DNA of 5,424 bases from JBFKUL01 sp041635755 (GTDB lineage Bacteria; Pseudomonadota; Gammaproteobacteria; Burkholderiales; SG8-39), in assembly GCA_041635755.1 (NCBI GenBank), contig JBFKUL010000214.1, forward strand, positions 1-5,424, in the 5' to 3' direction. A model generated the notes under the pieces. It had not been told where the DNA came from. It was given only the letters and a program-made list of their open reading frames with translations, and did not search any database. Of the stretch, positions 1 through 5,424 are shown piece after piece; the first letter of the stretch is position 1, and each line of letters starts with the position of its first letter. A program made the translations under genes and the position numbers.

Positions 1-50
1 CAGTGGGCGGGCATGACGATCGTACGGGTGAGGTCGATCCACTGGTCCAT
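1..50 (-). CDS. 5' end of a leftward gene, possibly cyclase family (partial)
   Basis: Only the first 16 codons are visible, reading MDQWIDLTRTIVMPAH from the ATG at 50-48 before the window ends. An AAGGAG ribosome binding site (complement of 56-61) lies 5 bases upstream of the ATG, which is the main reason for calling a gene. The frame is open to the edge. The W-I-D-L-T-x-T-I start followed by M-P resembles the N-terminus of cyclase-family (kynurenine formamidase-like) metal hydrolases, which often begin with a DLT/DLS-x-x-I segment and then GMP. Sixteen residues cannot establish that, so the family is a guess. The gene lies about 100 bases downstream of the patatin-like gene on the same strand and could be co-transcribed with it. 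Confidence 0.5.
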   Translation of the reverse strand, partial: MDQWIDLTRTIVMPAH

Positions 51-110
51 CGCAGCTCCTTGGCGTTGCGTCCTGCCGCCCGCGACATGGCGCGGCAAAG
101 TGCGATCTTC

Positions 111-147
111 GCGCACCCCGGGGGCTTTGGGGAGCGCCCCGGCGCGC
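111..147 (-). terminator. GC-rich hairpin after the patatin-like gene (terminator-like, no U-tract)
   Basis: The arms CCGGGGGC (118-125) and GCGCCCCGG (134-142) pair over 8 base pairs with one bulged G at 136 and an 8-base loop. Outer GCGC arms at 111-114 and 144-147 can extend the stem across a small asymmetric internal loop. The hairpin starts about 6 bases beyond the stop codon at 153-155, where a terminator or 3'-end stabilising structure would be expected. No T-run follows it on the minus strand, so it does not meet the usual definition of an intrinsic terminator, and in DNA this GC-rich such stems also arise by chance. Confidence 0.3.
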
Positions 148-152
148 CCGTT

Positions 153-2285
153 TCACTCCCCGCGCTGACTCAGCCGCTCCAGATTCCTGCCGTTGTCGAA
201 CAGCACGCGCGCTGGCGCATCGCGCGTCACGCAGGGCGCGCCGCCGAGCTGCGCCTCCATGTTGTTCCGCGTGCTCTCCGAGAGCACCCAGCCGAGCGGC
301 ACGCGGCTCCTCTCGCGGCACAGGCCGAAGTGAAAGAAGTTGTCGCCGCCCACGTGCAGCTGCAGCGTCTCGCGCGCGTAGGTGCCGCGCGCCTCGCGTG
401 TGCGAAGCATCGTCCTGAGCGGCGAAAGCAGCTCGGACATCCAGCGCCCCGGGCCGATCTTGCGGTGACCCGCGGCGTGCTCGAGCGTCTCGGGCGGATT
501 GCGCGAATCCACCGGCTCGTTGCTGATGTGGATGACGAGCACATCGACCTCTTCCCAGCGCGGGTCTTCGGTCGGGTCGCCGGCCATGGCGTTGATCGTC
601 TTCGCGATCTCGAGCGAGGTCGTCGCAGCCGAGTTCTCGAAGTAGCCGCCGTCCACCACGCGGCCGTGGGTCGTGCCGTCCCTCTTCAGCGTGCCCGCCG
701 GGCTCAGGTACGTGAAACGCGCGCTCAGGTGCGCCGCGGTGGACAGGCGCAGGCTGCGCGGTGCGAAGAAGGCCTGCGCATCCTCGGTGTCGACGAAGTC
801 CACCGAGCCGTCCGCGGACTCGATCCTGGCATGGCTCGCGATGATGCGCTTGCCGGTCTCAACCCAGGTCGCGTTCAGGTAGAGGAGCGGCGCCCAGACC
901 GCGCCCTCGCGCAGGTGGTCCATCGATTCGGCGAGCCGGTTGCGTCCCGGGACGTGCACGCCCCAGGCACGCTCCCAGGCCTCTTCGAGCGCCAGCGCGC
1001 GATCGAAGTGCGGCACCGGGAAGGGCAGCAGCCGCTGAAGCAGGTCCGGGTAGAGCATCGCTGCCACCGCCGGCGCGAGGAAATCCTCGCCGAGGACATC
1101 GCGCGCCGTCCTCTTCACATCGAGCGCGCGTCCCGCGCGCTGCTCGGCGAGGGTCGCCGCGAACACGCTCGCGCCGAGGCTCCCGCCCGAAACTCCGGAG
1201 AGCGAGAAGAGCCGCTGGCCGAACTGCGGCACCTTGTCCTGGATCTCGGCAAGCACCCTCGCCGTCCACCACGCGGCGCGGATGCCGCCGCCTTCGGCGT
1301 TCACTAGGTAGAGGGCATAGCGCTCGGTCTCCGCCGGCTGGTGCGCGAGCCATTCGCGCAACGCCGTGCGCAGATCCGGGCGGTCGGCGGGCTGCGACTC
1401 GTCGAGCGTGCGCACGGCGTGGTTGTCGTTCAGCGCGCTGAACAGCACCGCGAGCACGAACAACCCGATGAACATCGGCACGCGCAGCCGCATGCCGATG
1501 AAATCGAGCGTGCTGCCGGCGGCGATCCAGCCCGTGGCCGCAAAAAGAAGAATCGCGGCCGTGCCGAATGCAGGTGCCGCCGTCTGCACCGCGAAGACGA
1601 ACAGCAGGAGCAGCAGCACCTCGGCGAGGATCGCCCCCGCGAGCATGATGAGCGTGCCTTTGCCCAGACTGTTCAGGTCGGCGGTGCCGTACTGCTCCTC
1701 GCGCGTGGCATTCACCCGAATCAGATTCACCGCGCCTTGCGCCGCCTGCGGCGTGACGGCGCTCAGGCCGCCGTACACCATCCGCAGCAGCGGCCGGCGC
1801 ACGATCACCGCGACGAAGAACGCGGCTGCCCCCGCAAGGCACCAGAGCGCGTGATCGAGCAGGCGCTCGCGCACCTCGGCCTGCGCGGGCAGTTCCTCCG
1901 AGTAGCCCTGCGCGGCGACGAACAGCGCTGCCGAGACGCCGAGCGCCGCGAGCGTGCCGAGCACGCGCGGCATCCAGGTGCGATAGAAAAGGAGATCCGG
2001 ATCGTTCCCGGGCACGCCGCGAAAGGCGAGCCGCAGCATCACGCGCGCCCAGTACCACGCGTACACCGACCACGCGAGCACTCCGGCGTAGAAGAAGATC
2101 CGCTGCCATTCGTCCTTCGCGCCCTCCTGACGCTCGGCGAGCGCGCGAACCACGTCCACGCCCTGCTCGGAGACGATGAGAAAAACGAGCACCGCGAGCA
2201 CCATCAGCACCGCGAGGCGCGCCGGCTTGGTGGCGAGCAATCGCTTCAGCAGCCACTGCCAGAGGTTGTACAGCCATTTCAACAT
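153..2285 (-). CDS. Membrane-anchored patatin-like phospholipase
   Basis: Predicted lipid acyl hydrolase of 710 residues in the inner membrane. The N-terminal 290 residues contain about seven hydrophobic segments (roughly 24-38, 63-84, 108-126, 145-162, 210-233, 239-258, 269-285). The C-terminal 400 residues carry the patatin motifs in order: a glycine-rich oxyanion loop GGGIR at 332-336, the nucleophile elbow G-V-S-G-G with catalytic Ser366, and D-G-G with catalytic Asp545 about 180 residues later, a normal patatin spacing. Patatins use a Ser-Asp dyad to cleave phospholipid or other acyl esters. No required motif is missing, so the enzyme should be active. The start at 2285 is chosen because GGAGGAG sits 8 bases upstream; an in-frame ATG at 2336 would add 17 residues (MHPARCEFRI onward) and lacks such a site. 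Basic residues before segment 1 (KRLLATKPAR) suggest a cytoplasmic N-terminus. The gene diverges from the metallopeptidase operon. The substrate is unknown. Confidence 0.93.
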   Translation of the reverse strand: MLKWLYNLWQWLLKRLLATKPARLAVLMVLAVLVFLIVSEQGVDVVRALAERQEGAKDEWQRIFFYAGVLAWSVYAWYWARVMLRLAFRGVPGNDPDLLFYRTWMPRVLGTLAALGVSAALFVAAQGYSEELPAQAEVRERLLDHALWCLAGAAAFFVAVIVRRPLLRMVYGGLSAVTPQAAQGAVNLIRVNATREEQYGTADLNSLGKGTLIMLAGAILAEVLLLLLFVFAVQTAAPAFGTAAILLFAATGWIAAGSTLDFIGMRLRVPMFIGLFVLAVLFSALNDNHAVRTLDESQPADRPDLRTALREWLAHQPAETERYALYLVNAEGGGIRAAWWTARVLAEIQDKVPQFGQRLFSLSGVSGGSLGASVFAATLAEQRAGRALDVKRTARDVLGEDFLAPAVAAMLYPDLLQRLLPFPVPHFDRALALEEAWERAWGVHVPGRNRLAESMDHLREGAVWAPLLYLNATWVETGKRIIASHARIESADGSVDFVDTEDAQAFFAPRSLRLSTAAHLSARFTYLSPAGTLKRDGTTHGRVVDGGYFENSAATTSLEIAKTINAMAGDPTEDPRWEEVDVLVIHISNEPVDSRNPPETLEHAAGHRKIGPGRWMSELLSPLRTMLRTREARGTYARETLQLHVGGDNFFHFGLCRERSRVPLGWVLSESTRNNMEAQLGGAPCVTRDAPARVLFDNGRNLERLSQRGE

Positions 2286-2293
2286 GCGAAAGT

Positions 2294-2300
2294 CTCCTCC
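2294..2300 (-). promoter_or_regulatory. Strong ribosome binding site deciding the patatin-like gene start
   Basis: The minus strand reads GGAGGAG here, with 8 bases to the ATG at 2285-2283. This near-perfect Shine-Dalgarno site favours the internal ATG over the longer reading frame from 2336. The protein then begins MLKWLYNLWQW, directly ahead of the basic stretch and the first membrane segment. Confidence 0.85.
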
Positions 2301-2368
2301 GAGCGCAATTCTGAACTCACAGCGCGCCGGATGCACTAGCGGCGGTCACATTCGCCGCGCGCACCGCT

Positions 2369-2379
2369 CGACGATGTCG
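2369..2379. promoter_or_regulatory. Short dyad CGAC-GAT-GTCG in the divergent region
   Basis: Arms CGAC (2369-2372) and GTCG (2376-2379) form a perfect inverted repeat around a 3-base centre, preceded by T to give TCGACG at 2368-2373. The same TCGACG recurs 28 bases downstream in a longer dyad. It could be an operator half-site pair between divergent genes, but four-base arms are easily met by chance in GC-rich DNA. Confidence 0.2.
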
Positions 2380-2395
2380 TTGTTATCCGACAGTT

Positions 2396-2411
2396 TCGAC
2401 GCGATCGTCGA
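2396..2411. promoter_or_regulatory. 16-base perfect inverted repeat, candidate operator
   Basis: TCGACG (2396-2401) and CGTCGA (2406-2411) flank a CGAT centre, making a perfect dyad. It ends two bases before the proposed -35 hexamer of the rightward promoter. That position suits a regulator acting on the metallopeptidase operon, on the divergent patatin-like gene, or on both. No regulator gene is visible in the window, so the operator role is inferred from symmetry and position only. Confidence 0.3.
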
Positions 2412-2412
2412 C

Positions 2413-2442
2413 TTCACTCGCGCAGGCAAAGCGGTGTCTAAT
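2413..2442 (+). promoter_or_regulatory. Putative sigma70-type promoter for the metallopeptidase operon
   Basis: A -35 hexamer TTCACT (2413-2418, four of six matches to TTGACA) is followed after 18 bases by a -10 hexamer TCTAAT (2437-2442, five of six matches to TATAAT). Transcription would start near 2449, just ahead of the Shine-Dalgarno site at 2457-2461, leaving a leader of about 20 bases. If correct, the upstream in-frame ATG at 2441 overlaps the -10 element and cannot be the translated start. I found no comparably good promoter for the leftward gene. Confidence 0.45.
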
Positions 2443-2456
2443 GAACCGGACTCCCC

Positions 2457-2461
2457 AGGAG
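2457..2461 (+). promoter_or_regulatory. Ribosome binding site of the metallopeptidase gene
   Basis: AGGAG lies 6 bases upstream of the ATG at 2468, an ideal spacing. The other in-frame ATG, at 2441, has no convincing site ahead of it. This sets the protein N-terminus as MSEGTTPLP. Confidence 0.8.
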
Positions 2462-2467
2462 CGCAGG

Positions 2468-4285
2468 ATGAGCGAAGGGACCACGCCGCTTCCCGCAATG
2501 CGGCGCATGAGCGTGATCGCGCAGGACCCGAGCATCCGGCGCTCCGACGGACGCATCCTGATGGCGACGATCGACGTGCCCGCCGAAGACCTGATGCCGG
2601 GGCCGATCGGCTATCGCGTGCAGGTCGTCGATTACGACGCGAGCACCGGGCGCTACCGCGGCGCGCACGCACTGCCCGAATCGTTCGCGCAGGAGCCGCG
2701 CGCGTGGACCGACGGTCAGCCGCAGATCGTCGGTGACTTCCGCTTCCATGCCCAGAACGCCTATGCGCTGGTGATGAGCACGCTCGCGCGCTTCGAGTTC
2801 GCGCTCGGGCGCCGCGTCGGCTGGTCGTTCAAGGTGCACCAGCTGAAGGTGGCGCCGAACGGCTTCACCGATGCCAATGCCTTCTACAGCCGCAACGACG
2901 AGGGACTGGTGTTCGGCTATTTTCCCGGGCGCGGCAACAAGACCGTGTACACCTGCCTGTCGCACGACATCGTGGTGCACGAGGCGACGCACGCGCTGAT
3001 CGACGCGCTGCGCGAGCGCTACCTCGATCCGTCCGACCCCGACCAGGCCGGCTTCCACGAGGGCTTTGCCGACGTCATCGCGCTGCTTTCGGTGTTTTCG
3101 CAGGTCGAGCTGGTCATCGAGCTGCTGCGTCACGCATCGCGCAGCGGCGACACCCTGGCCGATCGCGACATCGAGCCCGAAGCGCTGCGAAAGACGACGC
3201 TGTTCGGTCTCGCCGAGCAGATGGGCGACGAGATGAACGCGGTGCGCGGCGACGCGCTGCGCCGAAGCGCGGAGCTCGAGCCCGGCCTCGACTGGCTGGA
3301 CGATCCCGAGTTCAAGGAGCCGCACCGCCGCGGCGAGATCCTGGTCGCCGCGGTGATGAACGGCTTTCTCGAGGCATGGACCGGGCGGCTCGAGAAGGCA
3401 AAAGCGCCGGGACAGGCGCACCACATGGTCTTTCGCGTCGCGGAGGAAGGCGCCGACATCGCCGCGGCGCTCGTCACCATGTGGATCCGCGCGCTCGACT
3501 ACATGCCGCCGATCCACCTCCAGTTCGGCGACGCGCTCTCGGCCGCGATCACCGCCGACATCGAGGTGCGCCCGGACGATCGCCGCTACGAGTTGCGCCG
3601 CCACATGCTCCAGTCCTTCGCCGCCTACGGCATCGCGCCGGCCTCGACGCGCGAGGATGCACCCGGCGCCTGGCGTCACGAGCCCGGCAGGATGAGCTAC
3701 GACCGCGTGCGCTTCGAGTCGATGCGCACCGACAAGGACGAGGTGTTCCGCTTCCTGTGGGACAACCGCAGGAAGCTCTCGCTGCGCGAGGGCGCGTACA
3801 CCGAGGTGCTCTCGGTGCGGCCCTGCACGCGCGTCAACGTCGACGGCTTCACGCTGCACGAGACGGTGGCCGAGTACTACCAGGTCGCGCGCCTCACCCC
3901 CGAGGAGCTGCGGACGAAAGGCATCGAGCTGCCCGAGGAGTACGTCGCCGAGCTGCAGCGCGAGCGCGACGAGAAGCTCGCGCGCCGCGAGCACTCGCTC
4001 GGCACCGCGGGCGAGGCGGTCGAGGTGCAGGACGAGCCCGACGTCGACGCGGTGACGCCGGTCTACGGCGGCGGCGTGCTGATCTTCGACGAGTACGGCA
4101 AGCTCAAGTACCACGTGCACAACGACGTCTTCGGCAGCCGCCAGACGAAGCGCCTGCGCTACCTGTGGAGCGCCGGGTTCCTGCGCGCGGGCGCGGAGGG
4201 CGCGCGCTTTTCTCCGGAGCGCCTGTCGGCGATCCATCGGCAGCGCGCGATCGGCGCACGCCGCTTTCCCACCGAGGGGTGGTAG
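2468..4285 (+). CDS. Gluzincin-type (M4/M36-like) zinc metallopeptidase
   Basis: Predicted zinc endopeptidase of 605 residues. The zinc motif HEATH (His171, Glu172, His175) is followed by H-E-G-F-A-D, where Glu198 is the likely third ligand and E-x-x-x-D (Glu198, Asp202) matches the pattern around Glu166/Asp170 in thermolysin. Further on, PHRRGEI (His286, Gly289, Glu290) recalls the H-x-x-G-E segment of M36 fungalysins and may supply the transition-state histidine. Together these point to the gluzincin clan rather than a chance HEXXH. The N-terminal 130 residues and a C-terminal 200 residues (about 405-605) match nothing I recognise; residues 490-525 are highly charged. There is no signal peptide, lipobox or membrane segment, so the protein looks cytoplasmic, unlike most secreted M4/M36 enzymes. 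The start follows from AGGAG 6 bases upstream; an alternative ATG at 2441 would add nine residues. The MBL-fold gene follows after two bases. The substrate is unknown. Confidence 0.85.
   Translation: MSEGTTPLPAMRRMSVIAQDPSIRRSDGRILMATIDVPAEDLMPGPIGYRVQVVDYDASTGRYRGAHALPESFAQEPRAWTDGQPQIVGDFRFHAQNAYALVMSTLARFEFALGRRVGWSFKVHQLKVAPNGFTDANAFYSRNDEGLVFGYFPGRGNKTVYTCLSHDIVVHEATHALIDALRERYLDPSDPDQAGFHEGFADVIALLSVFSQVELVIELLRHASRSGDTLADRDIEPEALRKTTLFGLAEQMGDEMNAVRGDALRRSAELEPGLDWLDDPEFKEPHRRGEILVAAVMNGFLEAWTGRLEKAKAPGQAHHMVFRVAEEGADIAAALVTMWIRALDYMPPIHLQFGDALSAAITADIEVRPDDRRYELRRHMLQSFAAYGIAPASTREDAPGAWRHEPGRMSYDRVRFESMRTDKDEVFRFLWDNRRKLSLREGAYTEVLSVRPCTRVNVDGFTLHETVAEYYQVARLTPEELRTKGIELPEEYVAELQRERDEKLARREHSLGTAGEAVEVQDEPDVDAVTPVYGGGVLIFDEYGKLKYHVHNDVFGSRQTKRLRYLWSAGFLRAGAEGARFSPERLSAIHRQRAIGARRFPTEGW
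4274..4279 (+). promoter_or_regulatory. Ribosome binding site of the MBL gene inside the end of the metallopeptidase gene
   Basis: GAGGGG lies within the last codons of the metallopeptidase gene, 8 bases upstream of the ATG at 4288. The preceding stop codon TAG is at 4283-4285, so only two bases separate stop and start. This arrangement is typical of translational coupling. Confidence 0.7.
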
Positions 4286-4287
4286 CC

Positions 4288-5424
4288 ATGGCTGCGAAAC
4301 CCACGGCCGTCGAGATCCGCGCCTACCAGGTGGGCTTCGGCGACTGCTTCCTGGTGTCGTTCGTTTATCCCAAGGGCAAGCGGCGCCACATCCTGATCGA
4401 CTTCGGCACCACGGCACTGCCGCGCCGCGGCAACAAGCCGGTGAAACCCTCCGAGCACCTGCCGCGCATCGCCCGGCACATCAAGGCGGTATGCGAGGAT
4501 CGGCTCACCGCGATCGTCGCCACGCACCGCCATGCCGATCACATCAGCGGCTATGCCACCGACGGCAGGAGCGGCGGCGCGGGCAAGATCATCGCCGGGT
4601 GCAGGCCGAAGCTCGTGCTGCAGCCCTGGACCGAGGACCCCAAGGCCGCGCGCGATGCGCGCCGCGCCACCGCCGGCAGCAAGCGCTCGCCGAAGAAATT
4701 CGTCGCCAGCCTCGAGGCCATGCACCGACTCGCGCAGCACGCCTGGAACGTGGCGCTGCGCCCGCCGCCGAGCATGAGCGTCGCGGCCGCGAAGCAGCTG
4801 CGCTTTCTCGGCATGGACAACATCAAGAACCGCTCGGCGGTGCAGAACCTGATCGCGATGGGCAAGCGCCGCGGCGCGCGCGCGGTCTGGGCGCGACATG
4901 GCTCGGCCTCCGGGCTCGAGCGCCTGCTGCCCGGAGTGAAGGTGCACGTGCTCGGCCCGCCGGATCTCACGCAGACCGAGAAGATCCGCAAGATGCGCTC
5001 GAGCGACCCGGACGAATTCTGGCAACTGCTCGGCAGCGCGCCGGCGCTGCGCGGCATGCGCATCGCGCCCGTCGCGAACCGCGCCCGCGGCGGCAAGAAA
5101 GTCCCCGCCGAAGCGCGCTGGTTCCGCGACCGCATCGCGGAGCTCTCGGCAGAGCAGCTGCTCGAGATCGTGCGCGTGCTCGACGACCAGATGAACAACA
5201 CCAGTCTCATCCTCTTGTTCGAGGTGGGCAAGAAGAAGCTGCTTTTCCCGGGCGACGCGCAGCTCGAGAACTGGAGCTGGGCGCTGCAGGACGCGCCCGA
5301 TCACCAGAAGACACGCAAGCTCCTCGCCGCGGTGGATTTCTACAAGGTCGGCCACCACGGCAGCCGCAACGCGACGCCGAAGACGCTCCTGTGGGAGAAC
5401 TTCGACAAGCGCAACCGCTCGAGA
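4288..5424 (+). CDS. ComEC-like metallo-beta-lactamase-fold hydrolase (3' end missing)
   Basis: The first 379 residues are visible and the frame is still open at the window end. The N-terminus reads Y-x-V-G-F-G-D-C-F-L-V and then I-L-I-D-F-G (36-40), the opening strands of ComEC-type MBL domains. Metal-binding motif 2 is THRHADH (His80, His82, Asp84, His85). NNTSLILLFEVG (305-314) leads to FPGD with Asp323, and VGHHGSRNATP (354-364) supplies the late His356/His357; both blocks closely resemble the ComEC C-terminal domain. MBL enzymes of this type bind two metals and hydrolyse phosphodiester or related bonds. Unlike ComEC, no membrane segment or signal peptide is seen, so it is probably a free cytoplasmic enzyme. 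Between motif 2 and Asp323 lie about 240 residues, much longer than a minimal MBL core, with basic patches near 132-137, 193-198 and 264-271. It is coupled to the metallopeptidase gene. The family call is firm; the substrate is not known. Confidence 0.9.
   Translation, partial: MAAKPTAVEIRAYQVGFGDCFLVSFVYPKGKRRHILIDFGTTALPRRGNKPVKPSEHLPRIARHIKAVCEDRLTAIVATHRHADHISGYATDGRSGGAGKIIAGCRPKLVLQPWTEDPKAARDARRATAGSKRSPKKFVASLEAMHRLAQHAWNVALRPPPSMSVAAAKQLRFLGMDNIKNRSAVQNLIAMGKRRGARAVWARHGSASGLERLLPGVKVHVLGPPDLTQTEKIRKMRSSDPDEFWQLLGSAPALRGMRIAPVANRARGGKKVPAEARWFRDRIAELSAEQLLEIVRVLDDQMNNTSLILLFEVGKKKLLFPGDAQLENWSWALQDAPDHQKTRKLLAAVDFYKVGHHGSRNATPKTLLWENFDKRNRSR

Noticed and set aside
3..1307. 434-codon plus-strand open frame opposite the patatin-like gene
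   Set aside because: Arg/Ala/His-rich translation with no recognisable domain, fully antisense to the conserved patatin motifs; a typical GC-rich shadow frame.
859..2277. 472-codon minus-strand open frame within the patatin-like gene
   Set aside because: Same strand but another frame of the real gene; Arg/Ala/Gly-rich low-complexity translation without motifs.
1341..2339. 332-codon plus-strand open frame opposite the membrane region of the patatin-like protein
   Set aside because: Translation is dominated by His, Arg, Glu and Gln, as expected when hydrophobic codons are read on the opposite strand; no domain and no ribosome binding site.
2380..2408. Alternative rightward promoter TTGTTA with GATCGT 17 bases on
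   Set aside because: The -10 part matches only three of six positions, while TCTAAT further downstream is much better and better placed relative to the start codon.
2286..2467. Possible riboswitch or small RNA in the divergent region
   Set aside because: No conserved aptamer-like pattern seen, and the proposed leader of the rightward operon is only about 20 bases.
2438..4417. 659-codon minus-strand open frame opposite the metallopeptidase
   Set aside because: Longer than the real gene but antisense to the HEATH/EGFAD motifs, low in sequence complexity and running across the junction into the MBL gene; explained by few stops in GC-rich DNA.
4159..5358. 399-codon minus-strand open frame opposite the MBL gene
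   Set aside because: Antisense to the intact THRHADH, FPGD and VGHHGS motifs; the plus-strand frame was easy to miss only because it has no stop inside the window.

Overview
The window is GC-rich, gene-dense bacterial DNA. Open frames are G/C-biased at the third codon position and Shine-Dalgarno sites are strong. This suits a high-GC proteobacterium, possibly a betaproteobacterium, but no marker gene is present, so the taxon is an inference. I see no tRNA, rRNA, CRISPR array, insertion sequence or integrase.

Layout: positions 1-50 hold the first 16 codons of a minus-strand gene that leaves the window on the left. Positions 51-152 are a short gap with a GC-rich hairpin. Positions 153-2285 (minus) encode a 710-residue membrane protein: about seven transmembrane segments followed by a patatin-like lipase domain with the full Ser-Asp motif set. 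Positions 2286-2467 are a divergent intergenic region holding a plausible sigma70-type promoter for the rightward genes and two short dyads that share TCGACG. Positions 2468-4285 (plus) encode a 605-residue gluzincin-type zinc metallopeptidase (HEATH, EGFAD, HRRGE) without a signal peptide. Two bases after its stop, positions 4288-5424 (plus, cut by the window end) encode a metallo-beta-lactamase-fold hydrolase resembling the ComEC C-terminal domain.

The metallopeptidase and the MBL protein look like one translationally coupled operon. The patatin-like gene diverges from them and may share their control region. Together the locus holds three predicted hydrolases of different chemistry: a lipid acyl hydrolase in the membrane, a soluble peptidase, and a soluble metallo-hydrolase that could act on nucleic acid or a phosphoester. 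I recognise no named pathway or characterised system with this content. A role in defence or envelope stress is possible but rests only on the combination of enzyme classes.
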